DNA of 20,038 bases from an uncultured Chlorobiaceae bacterium (GCA_903917955.1 CAIXCO010000010.1:1-20038); one strand, 5' to 3'; positions 7,583 to 16,223 are shown, counted from the stretch's first letter. Program-made: numbers and translations. The notes: a model not told the origin generated them from the sequence alone.

Positions 7583-8614
7583 TCACGACTTTTCTGCCCA
7601 GGCGGCATCAGTATATTTCGAAAGCTCATCCCACTGGCCACTGCCGATCCACTCTGCGATATAATCGACCGTTCTGGCATAACGCAAGGGCTCTCGGCAT
7701 GGCTGCTCCAGCCACTCGGCAAGAATGGAGCCATCAAGACTCTCCATCGCCATGCCATAGCCAAGCTCCACCATACCAAGTGCATTGGATTGCTGCTCAA
7801 TCTGACCATCAAGAGGACGGAGCAGCAGCTTTTTTCCGAGATGAAGCGCCTCACCGGGAAGCTCGAATCCCGCATTGCAGACAACACCATTACACTCCAT
7901 CAAATCGCCAAGAAAGCCTGCCCTGGAATACTCCCTGAAATGCAGATTTTCCTCATCACGATTCTGCTGCACTTTCCCGTAAATAAAAAAATCGTACCTG
8001 GAAAAAAAGGCAAAAAAGAGCACAATATCTTCAACCTCTTCGAAAGGAAGATAGACAAGAATTTTGTTCCTCGTCACCGCCACGGCACTCTGCAGGTAGA
8101 GCGTTTCGGGAATGACGGGAGGAAAAATCGGCTGATTGAAGCTGCTCCAGTGGAGACCGGCATTGTAACGGGCAGGCGCAAAATTGAGCAAGATCTGTTT
8201 TTCAAAAAAAGAGCCCCTGCCAACAGGTATATCATATTTGAATGCATACTGATGTCCGAAGCCAAGGGAGGGGATGTTTCTTGTTCGCGCAACCATTGAG
8301 GTGATCGGATCAAAGTCGGTAATAATCAAATCAACCTCTTTGGTATCGAGCGCCACAACATCCGCCATCAAGCGAACAAGGTCAAGCTGAAGCATCGTTT
8401 CGAAATAGTTCATCTTTCCCTTGCGGGTAACGAGTGTCAACCCCTTCATTACCCGAAATGGCTCAAATATCTTTACCTCTCGCAGCTCATCCTCTTTTCG
8501 ACCGCTGATAATGACATCAACATCGTGGCCATCCTCCCTGAGCTTTCGAACAAGCTCGCGACTGCGGCTGATATGACCGTTTCCCGTACCCTGAACGCCA
8601 AAAAGAATCTTCAT
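7583..8614 (-). CDS. MJ1255/VC2487-family glycosyltransferase (GT-B, MurG-like)
   Basis: The protein (343 residues from the chosen start) begins with the nucleotide-sugar transferase signature MKILFGVQGTGNGHISRS (1-18), the GTGNGH loop being typical of GT-B enzymes of the TIGR00661 group. TDFDP (99-103) and a C-terminal donor-site motif CNAGFELPGEAL (246-257), then RPLDGQIEQQSNA (266-278), complete the pattern. Donor and acceptor are unknown; glycolipid or cell-surface glycan transfer is an inference. An upstream in-frame ATG at 8626 adds four residues; neither start has a clear Shine-Dalgarno, and I chose 8614 because family members usually begin MKI. The gene follows uvrD by 44 bases and its stop overlaps the alternative GTG start of the nitroreductase. 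Confidence 0.85.
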   Translation of the reverse strand: MKILFGVQGTGNGHISRSRELVRKLREDGHDVDVIISGRKEDELREVKIFEPFRVMKGLTLVTRKGKMNYFETMLQLDLVRLMADVVALDTKEVDLIITDFDPITSMVARTRNIPSLGFGHQYAFKYDIPVGRGSFFEKQILLNFAPARYNAGLHWSSFNQPIFPPVIPETLYLQSAVAVTRNKILVYLPFEEVEDIVLFFAFFSRYDFFIYGKVQQNRDEENLHFREYSRAGFLGDLMECNGVVCNAGFELPGEALHLGKKLLLRPLDGQIEQQSNALGMVELGYGMAMESLDGSILAEWLEQPCREPLRYARTVDYIAEWIGSGQWDELSKYTDAAWAEKS

Positions 8615-8658
8615 GCTGCTGAACATTTATGCGTGACGCACCCACTCTGTGGCACAGG

Positions 8659-10872
8659 TTACTTTTGAATTTTAAGATTGGCATATTGCACCATCAGCGT
8701 CTTCTCACCTGCATTACGGAACGTTATCTTCACCTTCTGCTTTGCCCCGCTGCCCTGAACATCCAGCACAACCCCAGCTCCAAAAACTGCATGATGCACC
8801 ATCGTCCCTTCGCGAAAGAGCGAGGGCTTCGACGTTCCCGAAGCTGAAGTAGAGGCAGGCGTTGCCGTTTTCATCTGATATCCTCTTGACGAAGATGAAT
8901 GCCCTGAAGCCGCTTTTTCCTTTGCCAGACGATCGGAAAGAAAGTTTCCGCTCTCTGTCTGCACAATCGAAGCGTCGATTTCGCCAATAAACATCGAACG
9001 GAGGCAGTGATGCTGCTGGCCATACTGGTAGCGGCTCTGCGCCCACGAAAGAAAGATCTTCTCCTGCGCCCTCGTCATTGCCACATAAAAGAGACGACGC
9101 TCCTCCTCAAGCTCTTCGGGCTCGTAGCAGTGCAGGGGAAAAAGCCTCTCTTCAAGGCCGGTAATAAAGACCACCGGGAACTCAAGCCCTTTGGCCGCAT
9201 GAACGGTCATCAGAGAGACAAAATTATCGGACTCCTGCGTCTCGTCATAGTCAGATGCAAGGGAGATATTCTCCAAAAAATCACCAAGGGAGCCTGCATC
9301 AGGATTATGGTCAGAAAAATCCCTTGCCATCGAAAGCAGTTCCTGAAGGTTTTCATGGCGAGCAAGCGACTCCGTAGTATTTTCAGCCTGCAAAAGCAAC
9401 GGAATGGAGGTCAGGGTAAAAAGTTCTGTCAAAACATCGTAGACCGTTCCGCTGAGGGCCGTCTTTCTGAGGGCTTCAATAACCGCACTGAAAGAGCCAA
9501 GGGCATTGACCAACCGCGCCGGGAAAGCGCCCTCATCAGCCCGCTGGATAGCTTCATATATGCTTATCTCCCGCTCTTCGGCAAACTCCTTGAGCTTGGT
9601 AATACTGACATCACCGATTTTCCGGGGCGGGAAATTGATAATTCGCAAGAGCGACTCACCATCGCGGTCATTAAGAATAAAACGAAGATAGGCGACCGCA
9701 TCCTTGATCTCCTTGCGTTTGTAAAAGGAGACACTGCCGAAAATCTTGTAGGGGATTTTATGCTGCCGCATCACATCCTCCAGCACCCTCGACTGAGCAT
9801 TGGTACGGTAAAAAATAGCAAAGCTTTTGAACTCGAAGCCCTGTTTCAGGCGCAGATTGCGTATCTGCTCCCCCACCCGTTCAGCCTCATTCCGCTCATT
9901 GTAAGCCTCAATCAGCGTCAACGGCTCACCATCATTGCGGTGCGAAATCAGCTCTTTTTTGATCTGCCGAAGGTTGCAACTGATCACGTTGTTTGCAGCC
10001 TTGAGAATATTGCCGGTACTGCGATAGTTCTCAACGAGCTTGAAGGTGAGCGCGTCATTGTAGTCATCCTGAAAATTCAGGATATTGGAAATATCAGCGC
10101 CGCGCCAGGAGTAGATCGACTGGGCATCATCACCCACAACAAAAATATTGCGATGGCGGGCCCCAAGCATTTTTGCGACAAGATACTGTGCCCGGTTGGT
10201 ATCCTGATACTCGTCAATCATGATATAGCGGAACGTCTCCTGCAACTCCTGAAGCACCTCAGGGTGTGCATGAAAAAGTTCAAGCGGCTTGATAAGCAGG
10301 TCATCAAAATCGAGAGCGTTGTTCTCTTTCAGCTTTTTGGCGTACAACTCGTAAATCTGTGAAGCTTTCTGCTGATTATAGTCACTCGCATTGCGATGAA
10401 ACTCGGCAGGCAGAATAAAGCTGTTTTTTGCCCGGCTGATGAGCCCCTGAACCGTGTTGACCGGCACCGACTCGGCAGAAATGCCCAGTTCAGCCATCGA
10501 CTGGCGGATCAGGCTTTTGCTGTCCTCGCTGTCAAAAATGGAAAAATTTTTGTCGTAACCGATCAAATCAATGGAGTTGCGGAGAAGACGGGCGAAGATT
10601 GAGTGAAAGGTGCCAATCCACAAACCACGTGAACTGCCTTGATGCAGCAGGGTATCAACACGATGGCGCATCTCGCCGGCGGCCTTGTTGGTAAAGGTGA
10701 GCGCAAGAATATTCTGGGGAGAGACCCCCTCGTTTCTGATAAGATATGCAATACGATAGGTAATTACCCGTGTCTTGCCGGAACCTGCACCCGCCAGTAC
10801 CATCACAGGCCCGGTTGTAGCAATCACGGCATTACGCTGCACTTCATTGAGATCGTTTAAAAAATCCGTCAA
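8659..10872 (-). CDS. uvrD: UvrD/PcrA-type superfamily 1 DNA helicase
   Basis: This 737-residue 3'-5' helicase has the SF1A motifs in order: the Q-motif LNEVQRNAV (8-16), Walker A LAGAGSGKT (26-34), motif Ia LTFTNKAAGEM (58-68), Walker B DEYQDTN (220-226), motif III GDDAQSIYSWRGAD (247-260), motif IV YRTNAQSR, motif V VHAAKGLEFP, and motif VI EEERRLFYVAMTRA. The C-terminus (about 690-737, starting GTMVHHAVFGAGVV) matches the Tudor-like RNA-polymerase-binding tail of PcrA/UvrD. It acts in nucleotide excision and mismatch repair and in replication conflicts. Translation appears to start at TTG (10870-10872), with AGGA about four bases upstream. The first in-frame ATG is codon 24, after the Q-motif, so it cannot be the main start. 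Confidence 0.96.
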   Translation of the reverse strand: MTDFLNDLNEVQRNAVIATTGPVMVLAGAGSGKTRVITYRIAYLIRNEGVSPQNILALTFTNKAAGEMRHRVDTLLHQGSSRGLWIGTFHSIFARLLRNSIDLIGYDKNFSIFDSEDSKSLIRQSMAELGISAESVPVNTVQGLISRAKNSFILPAEFHRNASDYNQQKASQIYELYAKKLKENNALDFDDLLIKPLELFHAHPEVLQELQETFRYIMIDEYQDTNRAQYLVAKMLGARHRNIFVVGDDAQSIYSWRGADISNILNFQDDYNDALTFKLVENYRSTGNILKAANNVISCNLRQIKKELISHRNDGEPLTLIEAYNERNEAERVGEQIRNLRLKQGFEFKSFAIFYRTNAQSRVLEDVMRQHKIPYKIFGSVSFYKRKEIKDAVAYLRFILNDRDGESLLRIINFPPRKIGDVSITKLKEFAEEREISIYEAIQRADEGAFPARLVNALGSFSAVIEALRKTALSGTVYDVLTELFTLTSIPLLLQAENTTESLARHENLQELLSMARDFSDHNPDAGSLGDFLENISLASDYDETQESDNFVSLMTVHAAKGLEFPVVFITGLEERLFPLHCYEPEELEEERRLFYVAMTRAQEKIFLSWAQSRYQYGQQHHCLRSMFIGEIDASIVQTESGNFLSDRLAKEKAASGHSSSSRGYQMKTATPASTSASGTSKPSLFREGTMVHHAVFGAGVVLDVQGSGAKQKVKITFRNAGEKTLMVQYANLKIQK

Positions 10873-11195
10873 TACTTCCTGATACCGGGTTAACAGTTAG
10901 AGCGCCCCTTTTGCCTGTTGCTGAACGCCAAAATCTCCAGTTGAATTTCGTACATCTTTACCCTTTTTACAAATCAGAGCCAAACAAATCATTTTGCCGC
11001 ACAGGAACCACAAGCAACTATAACATCTTTCCCCTCTGATATTTCGCAACAAACCACCGGCTATACTCAAAAAAGAGAGGTACCCGGTACCACGACTCTT
11101 TTTTCTGTTTTTTAATAGCCCTGCCTCTCACTTTTGGCTTTTAGAGTTACTATATTTCGGCACGAACCATTGCCCACCTAAACCGTCCAATTACA
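10873..11195. other. Divergent intergenic region between uvrD and the GH13 gene
   Basis: This 323-bp AT-rich gap holds the 5' regions of two divergent genes. I see no coding ORF. It contains a strong dyad at 11069-11104 (listed separately) and a -10-like TATATT at 11151-11156 on the plus strand, which has no good -35 at 17 bp. The TTG start of uvrD and its AGGA site lie at the left end. No clear uvrD promoter could be picked. Confidence 0.45.
11069..11104. terminator. Bidirectional terminator-like dyad between divergent genes
   Basis: Outer arms AAAAAAGAG (11069-11077) and CTCTTTTTT (11096-11104) are perfectly complementary. Inside lie two copies of GGTACC (11079-11084, 11086-11091) separated by one base, which can pair as GGTA/TACC around CCCGG. 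Both strands end in a run of six T residues, so the element looks like an intrinsic terminator in either direction. However, it sits between genes that start, not end, here. It could end a short leader RNA, act as an attenuator, or be a regulator-binding dyad. Confidence 0.45.
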
Positions 11196-12665
11196 ATGTT
11201 TCCTCTTGTTTACGAAATCAATACGAGAATCTGGCTACATAAACTGAGCATAGAGCATAACCGTGCAGTAACCCTCGGCAACATACCTGACGAGGAGTTT
11301 GCTTTTTTTTCAAGCTGCGGCTTTGACATTGTCTGGTTAATGGGGGTATGGAGACCAAGTCAGTACAGCAAGGCAATTGCAACTGCACATCAGGGGCTGA
11401 GAGCATCCTTCCTGAAACATATTCCGACCGTAACACCAGAGGACATTGCATCATCACCCTACTCCATCCCCTCCTATACCGTCAATGAAGCGCTGGGAGG
11501 CGAGACCGAACTCTTGACCTTCCGTGAAAAACTCCATGCAAGCGGCATTAAACTGATGCTCGACTTTGTGCCAAACCATCTTGCGCTTGACAATGCTTTT
11601 TTGCCCGAGCACCCTGAGTATTTTATTCCAATATGCAGTGAGGAGTGGTGCCTGGACCCCCAGGCTGGCTTTCAATACAGAAAAGAACAGTACCTGGCCT
11701 ACGGCAAAGACCCCTATTTTGACCCATGGACAGATACCCTGCAGCTCAACTATGCCAGGAAAGAGACGCACAAGATGATGACCGAAAATCTTTTCAAGGT
11801 AAGCTCACTCTGCGATGCCGTCCGGTGCGATGTAGCCATGCTGGTACTGAAAAGTGTTTTCAACACCACCTGGAGCGGCCTTGGTGGCCTCATGGAAGAG
11901 GAGTTCTGGGATAAGGCAATCACGGCCGTAAAGCTCCGCCATCCCGAATTTCTTTTTCTGGCAGAATCATACTGGAACAAAGAATGGGATCTGCAGCAAC
12001 AGGGATTTGACTATACCTACGACAAGCCATTTTATGACTACCTCACCGAGGCATCGATCAACACTGAAAAGCTGACTGGACACCTGCTTGGCAATTGGGA
12101 CTACCAGAAACATCTCTGCCGCTTTCTTGAAAACCATGACGAACCAAGGGCTGCTGAAAAAATCGGACTGAACCACAAGGCCGCAGCTCTGGTACTGCTC
12201 ACCTCTCCGGGTATGCATCTTATCCATCAGGATCAGATGGATGGCTTCAAAAAGCAAATTCCGGTTCAACTGCTCCGGCAAACGACTGAAGTGAGCGACG
12301 GAAAGCTGGTGGAGTTCTATAAAAAGCTCTTTTTGCTTCAAGAGAGAGAGGTCTTTCAGGAGGGGCGGATCGAATGGCTCAACCTCAACATACCCAATAA
12401 TTCGCATTGTTTGGGATTTCACCGCTTTACAGCGAAAGAGAGCGCCTACGTTCTGGCCAATTTCAGCGGAACCGGCATTCCTCTCGAATTCAGTCACCCA
12501 TCCCTTGAACATGGAGCAATGAAAAAGCTCACCGTACTCAGTACACAAAACAAAAACAAAACGAGCATTCACTATGCAGAGAAGGTGATGAAGATAACCC
12601 TCTCTGCGCACGAAGCAATCGTCATAACCTGCATGACCACAGTGCCCGTTTACCAACAAGAATAA
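11196..12665 (+). CDS. GH13 alpha-amylase-family enzyme, cytosolic
   Basis: The 489-residue protein is a (beta/alpha)8 GH13 enzyme with all four conserved regions. Region I is DFVPNH (123-128). Region II is DAVRCDVAM (207-215) with the nucleophile D212. Region III is FLAESYW (254-260) with the acid/base E257. Region IV is LENHDEPR (311-318) with the third carboxylate D315. No signal peptide or carbohydrate-binding module is present, so it probably acts on intracellular glucans or small maltosides, for example in glycogen turnover or transglycosylation. The exact reaction cannot be read from the sequence. The ATG at 11196 has no clear Shine-Dalgarno. A yjbQ gene follows after 46 bp and dxs after that, with no terminator between the first two, suggesting co-transcription. 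Confidence 0.88.
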   Translation: MFPLVYEINTRIWLHKLSIEHNRAVTLGNIPDEEFAFFSSCGFDIVWLMGVWRPSQYSKAIATAHQGLRASFLKHIPTVTPEDIASSPYSIPSYTVNEALGGETELLTFREKLHASGIKLMLDFVPNHLALDNAFLPEHPEYFIPICSEEWCLDPQAGFQYRKEQYLAYGKDPYFDPWTDTLQLNYARKETHKMMTENLFKVSSLCDAVRCDVAMLVLKSVFNTTWSGLGGLMEEEFWDKAITAVKLRHPEFLFLAESYWNKEWDLQQQGFDYTYDKPFYDYLTEASINTEKLTGHLLGNWDYQKHLCRFLENHDEPRAAEKIGLNHKAAALVLLTSPGMHLIHQDQMDGFKKQIPVQLLRQTTEVSDGKLVEFYKKLFLLQEREVFQEGRIEWLNLNIPNNSHCLGFHRFTAKESAYVLANFSGTGIPLEFSHPSLEHGAMKKLTVLSTQNKNKTSIHYAEKVMKITLSAHEAIVITCMTTVPVYQQE

Positions 12666-12711
12666 ACCAGGGATTCCGTCCTGATCAAAAACATTTTTGA
12701 CTCCATCTTTT

Positions 12712-13137
12712 ATGCAGATCATTACACATACCATCAGGAGAAGAACCACAAAGCCGATTGAAATCACCGACATTACCGCTGAAGTAAGCGCCGCCCTGCT
12801 CTCGTCAGGACTTGAGAGAGGGCAGGTAACCGTCATCAGCCGTCACACGACCGCCTTTATCAACATCAACGAAAAAGAGGAGCGGCTCCTTGAAGATATG
12901 GAGACCTATCTCAAACGTCTTGTGCCAAAAGATGGCAACTACCTGCACAACCTCAATCCCGTTGATGGCCGCCACAATGCCCACTCCCATCTCCTCGGCC
13001 TCTTTATGAACAGCTCCGAAACCATCCCCTTTGCAGAAGGAAAAATGCTCCTCGGAAAGTGGCAGTCAATTTTTTTCATTGAGCTTGACGGGCCACGCGA
13101 AGAGCGAAGCATCCTCCTTCAAATTTCAGGCATGTAA
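12712..13137 (+). CDS. yjbQ: YjbQ/UPF0047-family protein
   Basis: The 141-residue protein matches the YjbQ family. Visible blocks are ISRHTTAFININE (42-54) with H45, the helix EERLLEDMETYL (56-67), the NAHSHLLGLFM segment (89-99) with a potential metal pair H91/H93, and LLGKWQSIFFIELDGPREER (113-132). E. coli YjbQ has reported weak thiamine-phosphate synthase activity; the true role of the family is not settled. I chose the ATG at 12712; a TTG at 12697 would add five residues. It lies between a GH13 enzyme gene and dxs, a TPP-dependent enzyme, which is a suggestive but unproven neighbour given the thiamine link. Confidence 0.88.
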   Translation: MQIITHTIRRRTTKPIEITDITAEVSAALLSSGLERGQVTVISRHTTAFININEKEERLLEDMETYLKRLVPKDGNYLHNLNPVDGRHNAHSHLLGLFMNSSETIPFAEGKMLLGKWQSIFFIELDGPREERSILLQISGM

Positions 13138-13196
13138 CCGGGCACAAACCGCCAAATTGCGAGGCATGGAACCAGGAAGCGCCCGACATGGTTATA

Positions 13197-13224
13197 GATA
13201 CTGACTATGAAATAAAACAGTATC
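13197..13224 (+). promoter_or_regulatory. Inverted repeat in the dxs leader
   Basis: GATACTG (13197-13203) and CAGTATC (13218-13224) are perfect 7-base arms around a 14-base A/T-rich centre. They end 11 bases before the dxs ATG, so in RNA the hairpin would lie next to the ribosome entry site. It could be an operator or a translational control hairpin; chance is also possible. Confidence 0.35.
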
Positions 13225-13235
13225 CGTAAGATCCT

Positions 13236-15167
13236 ATGCCCAATTTCCTTCCGGTTTCCATCTCTCCGCAGATGAGCTCTCTCTCGGCAATACACTCACC
13301 CGATGATCTGAAACAACTCACCATTGCAGAGCTTCAGGAGGTAGCTGATGAGTGCCGTACAGAGGTTATCAACCTGGTCTCCCTGAATGGGGGCCATTTT
13401 GCCTCAAGCCTTGGTGTTGTAGAGCTGACCGTAGCACTGCACCATGTCTACAGCTCCCCACACGATAAAATACTATGGGATGTCGGTCATCAGGCCTACG
13501 TCCATAAAATCCTGACCGGAAGAAGAGAGCAGATGCAGAGCAACCGGAAGTTTGGCGGGCTGGCTGGTTTTCCAAAAAGAGCGGAAAGTGCGCATGACGC
13601 TTTTGGAGCCGGTCACGCCTCCACCTCCATTTCTGCCGCTGCAGGAATCGCTGTGGCCAATGAGCTTGCAGGCGGCAACGAAAAGGTTATCGCCATCATC
13701 GGCGACGGCAGCATGACAGGAGGCATGGCCTTTGAGGCAATGAACCATCTCGGCGACCTGAAAAGCGACGTCCTTGTCATCCTCAACGACAACCAGATGG
13801 CCATCTCCTCCAATACCGGTGCGCTTCGCCACCATCTTGTCAACCTCTCTTTGAGCAAAAACTACAACCGTGCCCGCAAATTACTCTGGAAATCACTTTC
13901 ACTCCTCAACAATGGGCTGGGTAAAAAAGCAAAAAATGCCGTCCGGAAACTTGAGGAGGGAGTCAAAGCGGCATTGACACCAGGCGCATTTTTTGAAGCG
14001 CTTGGCCTGAGATATTTCGGCCCGATTGATGGCCACAACATGGAGCAACTCGTCAAGGCGCTCAAGGAGATGCAGGAACTCCCCCACCCGAAACTGCTCC
14101 ATGTTATCACCACAAAAGGCAAGGGGTTCAAACCGGCGGAGGAGAACCAGTGCAAATGGCACGCACACAATGGCGGCTTTGATACAACAACCGGAAAATT
14201 GCTGAAAAGCGCCGACAGCTCTCTCCCCCCCAGGTATCAGGAGGTCTTTGGCGAGGCACTTGTTGAGCTTGCCCTGAAAGAGAAGAGAATTATCGCCATC
14301 ACCGCCGCCATGCCAAGCGGCACATCGCTCGACCTCTTTCAAAAAGCACTGCCAAACCGCTTTTTTGATGTCGGCATCGCCGAGCCACACGCAGTCACCT
14401 TCGCCGCAGGGCTTGCTTCCCAAGGGTTCATGCCTGTATTTGCCGTCTATTCAACATTTTTGCAACGAGCTTTTGACCAACTGATTCATGATGTGGCGCT
14501 CCAGAATCTGCACGTAGTCTTTGCCATCGACCGAGCAGGGCTTGTGGGCGAAGATGGCCCCACCCACCACGGAGCATTCGACCTCTCCTGGCTTCACGCC
14601 GTGCCGGGCCTTGTCATCATGGCCCCGGCAGACGAGCAGGAGCTGCGCGACATGCTCTCTACCGCCCTTCATGAACTGAACTGTCCGGTGGCCATCCGCT
14701 ATCCGAGAGGCAACGGAACAGGCATGAGCCTCCGTAAAAATTTCACCTCCCTCGCCATCGGCAAGGGCGTACTTGTAAAAGAGGGGAGCGGGCTTGCACT
14801 GCTCTGCATGGGAACCATGACACAGAAAGCGCTTGAAGTGGCGGCCATACTCGAGCAAAAGGGAATCCATGCCACCGTCGCCAACATGCGCTTCCTCAAG
14901 CCGCTCGACACCGCAATGGTAGAGGAACTCGCCTCCCAAGCGACCCATTTTGTCGTTCTTGAAGAGAACAGCAAGATTGGAGGAGTTGGCAGCGCAGTTA
15001 TCGACCACCTCAATGCAAAAGGGCTCAACCGCCCGGTACTGAAAATTGCCCTGCCCGACGCCTTCGTCACGCACGGCCATATCGACGACCTCTACCGCGA
15101 GATTGGCTTCGACACCCCGACCATGACCGAAAAAATCAGGCGCTTTTACAGAGAGGGCCAGAGGTGA
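13236..15167 (+). CDS. dxs: 1-deoxy-D-xylulose-5-phosphate synthase
   Basis: The 643-residue TPP enzyme condenses pyruvate and glyceraldehyde-3-phosphate in the first step of the MEP isoprenoid pathway, which supplies carotenoids, quinones and the farnesyl tails of bacteriochlorophylls in green sulfur bacteria. The TPP-binding motif is GDGSMTGG (156-163) through N184 in ILNDNQMAIS. The segments LGVVELTVALH (59-69), WDVGHQAYVHK (81-91) and GAGHASTSIS (124-133) fit the family. The transketolase-like catalytic glutamate is E383 in GIAEPHAVTFAAG. The C-terminal domain shows YPRGNG and LEENSKIGGVGSAV. The ATG at 13236 has only a weak ribosome site; an in-frame ATG at 13272 is an alternative. The 3' end overlaps pgpA on the other strand. 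Confidence 0.97.
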   Translation: MPNFLPVSISPQMSSLSAIHSPDDLKQLTIAELQEVADECRTEVINLVSLNGGHFASSLGVVELTVALHHVYSSPHDKILWDVGHQAYVHKILTGRREQMQSNRKFGGLAGFPKRAESAHDAFGAGHASTSISAAAGIAVANELAGGNEKVIAIIGDGSMTGGMAFEAMNHLGDLKSDVLVILNDNQMAISSNTGALRHHLVNLSLSKNYNRARKLLWKSLSLLNNGLGKKAKNAVRKLEEGVKAALTPGAFFEALGLRYFGPIDGHNMEQLVKALKEMQELPHPKLLHVITTKGKGFKPAEENQCKWHAHNGGFDTTTGKLLKSADSSLPPRYQEVFGEALVELALKEKRIIAITAAMPSGTSLDLFQKALPNRFFDVGIAEPHAVTFAAGLASQGFMPVFAVYSTFLQRAFDQLIHDVALQNLHVVFAIDRAGLVGEDGPTHHGAFDLSWLHAVPGLVIMAPADEQELRDMLSTALHELNCPVAIRYPRGNGTGMSLRKNFTSLAIGKGVLVKEGSGLALLCMGTMTQKALEVAAILEQKGIHATVANMRFLKPLDTAMVEELASQATHFVVLEENSKIGGVGSAVIDHLNAKGLNRPVLKIALPDAFVTHGHIDDLYREIGFDTPTMTEKIRRFYREGQR

Positions 15168-15622
15168 AAAAAAGTGAGGAGGAGGATCAAGGCCCACACT
15201 GAAACATTGGCAAAGAGACCAGCAAGCACATCATCGAGCATGATCCCCCACCCTCCCGGTAACCGCTGAAGAGCATCAACCGGTCCCGGTTTTGCAATAT
15301 CAAAAAAGCGGAAGAAAACCAAAGAGAGCACCACAGGCCACACCCCTTCAGGCAAGGCAACAAGCGCCAGCCATTGACCGGCAAGCTCATCAATCGTTAC
15401 AATTGAGGGATCATTGCCATAGTGCTCCTCCATCACCCCGCCAGCCCAGATTCCGATGCCGGTGCTAAGCACAACAAGAGTGAGCAGGAGCACAGGATTG
15501 TGCAAAACCGGAAGGAAAAAATAGCCAAGAGCGACCACAATACTTGTCAGCGTACCAGGCGCCACCGGAAAATAGCCAAGGCCAAAACAGGTGGAAAAAA
15601 TTTTAGCCGCAAAAAGCTTCAT
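15146..15622 (-). CDS. pgpA: Phosphatidylglycerophosphatase A
   Basis: The 158-residue membrane protein dephosphorylates phosphatidylglycerol phosphate to phosphatidylglycerol. Family blocks are FPVAPGTLTS (18-27), TIDELAGQ (76-83), FRFFDIAKPGP (104-114) and GGWGIMLDDVLAG (123-135), with acidic residues D78, E79, D130 and D131 fitting the Mg-dependent active site. Hydrophobic segments lie at about 26-60, 83-105 and 132-152. The ATG at 15622 is four bases after the pgsA stop, so the two genes are surely co-transcribed and perform consecutive reactions. The last 22 bases overlap the end of dxs tail-to-tail, leaving no room for a terminator between them. Confidence 0.94.
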   Translation of the reverse strand: MKLFAAKIFSTCFGLGYFPVAPGTLTSIVVALGYFFLPVLHNPVLLLTLVVLSTGIGIWAGGVMEEHYGNDPSIVTIDELAGQWLALVALPEGVWPVVLSLVFFRFFDIAKPGPVDALQRLPGGWGIMLDDVLAGLFANVSVWALILLLTFFHLWPSL

Positions 15623-15626
15623 GCTC

Positions 15627-16223
15627 TCACTGCCCCTGAATAGGCTTTTGAAAATAGATGCTCCAGTTACTCACCAGATAAGAGATGCCAGTATAGACGG
15701 TAAAAGCCGTGACCGCCAGCATGATATAGTAGAGATTATCGGAAACAAGGAAATGGCTGGTCATCACAGCAACACCCTTGCCAAAAAAAGCGTCCTCCTT
15801 CATCAACATCAGCAGCATGATCACATAGACAAAAATATTCTGTACCACAGTTTTGTACTTCGCCTCCACGCTGGTCACCACCGGCCTGTTTTTATATTCG
15901 GCATAGACCCTCAGCGCCGTCACCACAACATCTCGGACAACCACAAGCACCACCATCCAAAGGGCAAGATAACCCATCCAGTAGTAGAGAAAAAAGGCCG
16001 CCGTAATGAGCAACTTGTCGGCAAGCGGATCGAGAAAGGCACCAAGACGGCTCTCAACTCCATATTTTCTTGCATGATAGCCATCATAAATATCGGTAAG
16101 GGAGGCCACCACAAAAACAATAACGCCAAAGAGCTTGAGCCAGGGATCAACCTGCAACAGCAGCATAACAAAAACAGGAACGAGCAGAATCCTCAGTGCG
16201 GTCAACTGATTGGGTATGGTCAA
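15627..16223 (-). CDS. pgsA: CDP-diacylglycerol--glycerol-3-phosphate 3-phosphatidyltransferase
   Basis: This multi-pass membrane enzyme makes phosphatidylglycerol phosphate. The CDP-alcohol phosphotransferase signature D-x2-DG-x2-AR-x8-G-x3-D-x3-D is intact (DIYDGYHAR to GAFLDPLAD), with the acidic residues at 44, 47, 65 and 69 of the chosen frame. No ATG precedes the conserved NQLTALRILLVP block, so a TTG start is required. I chose the TTG at 16223, which has CCAGG five bases upstream and begins LTIPNQ like other family members (198 residues). A TTG at 16247 (206 residues) is an alternative. A TTG at 16316 would lie inside the predicted -10 box and is unlikely. pgpA follows directly. Confidence 0.9.
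   Translation of the reverse strand: MTIPNQLTALRILLVPVFVMLLLQVDPWLKLFGVIVFVVASLTDIYDGYHARKYGVESRLGAFLDPLADKLLITAAFFLYYWMGYLALWMVVLVVVRDVVVTALRVYAEYKNRPVVTSVEAKYKTVVQNIFVYVIMLLMLMKEDAFFGKGVAVMTSHFLVSDNLYYIMLAVTAFTVYTGISYLVSNWSIYFQKPIQGQ

Noticed and set aside
9007..10362. Long open frame (451 codons) on the plus strand
   Set aside because: Antisense to uvrD, which has all SF1 helicase motifs. No ribosome site and no recognisable domain.
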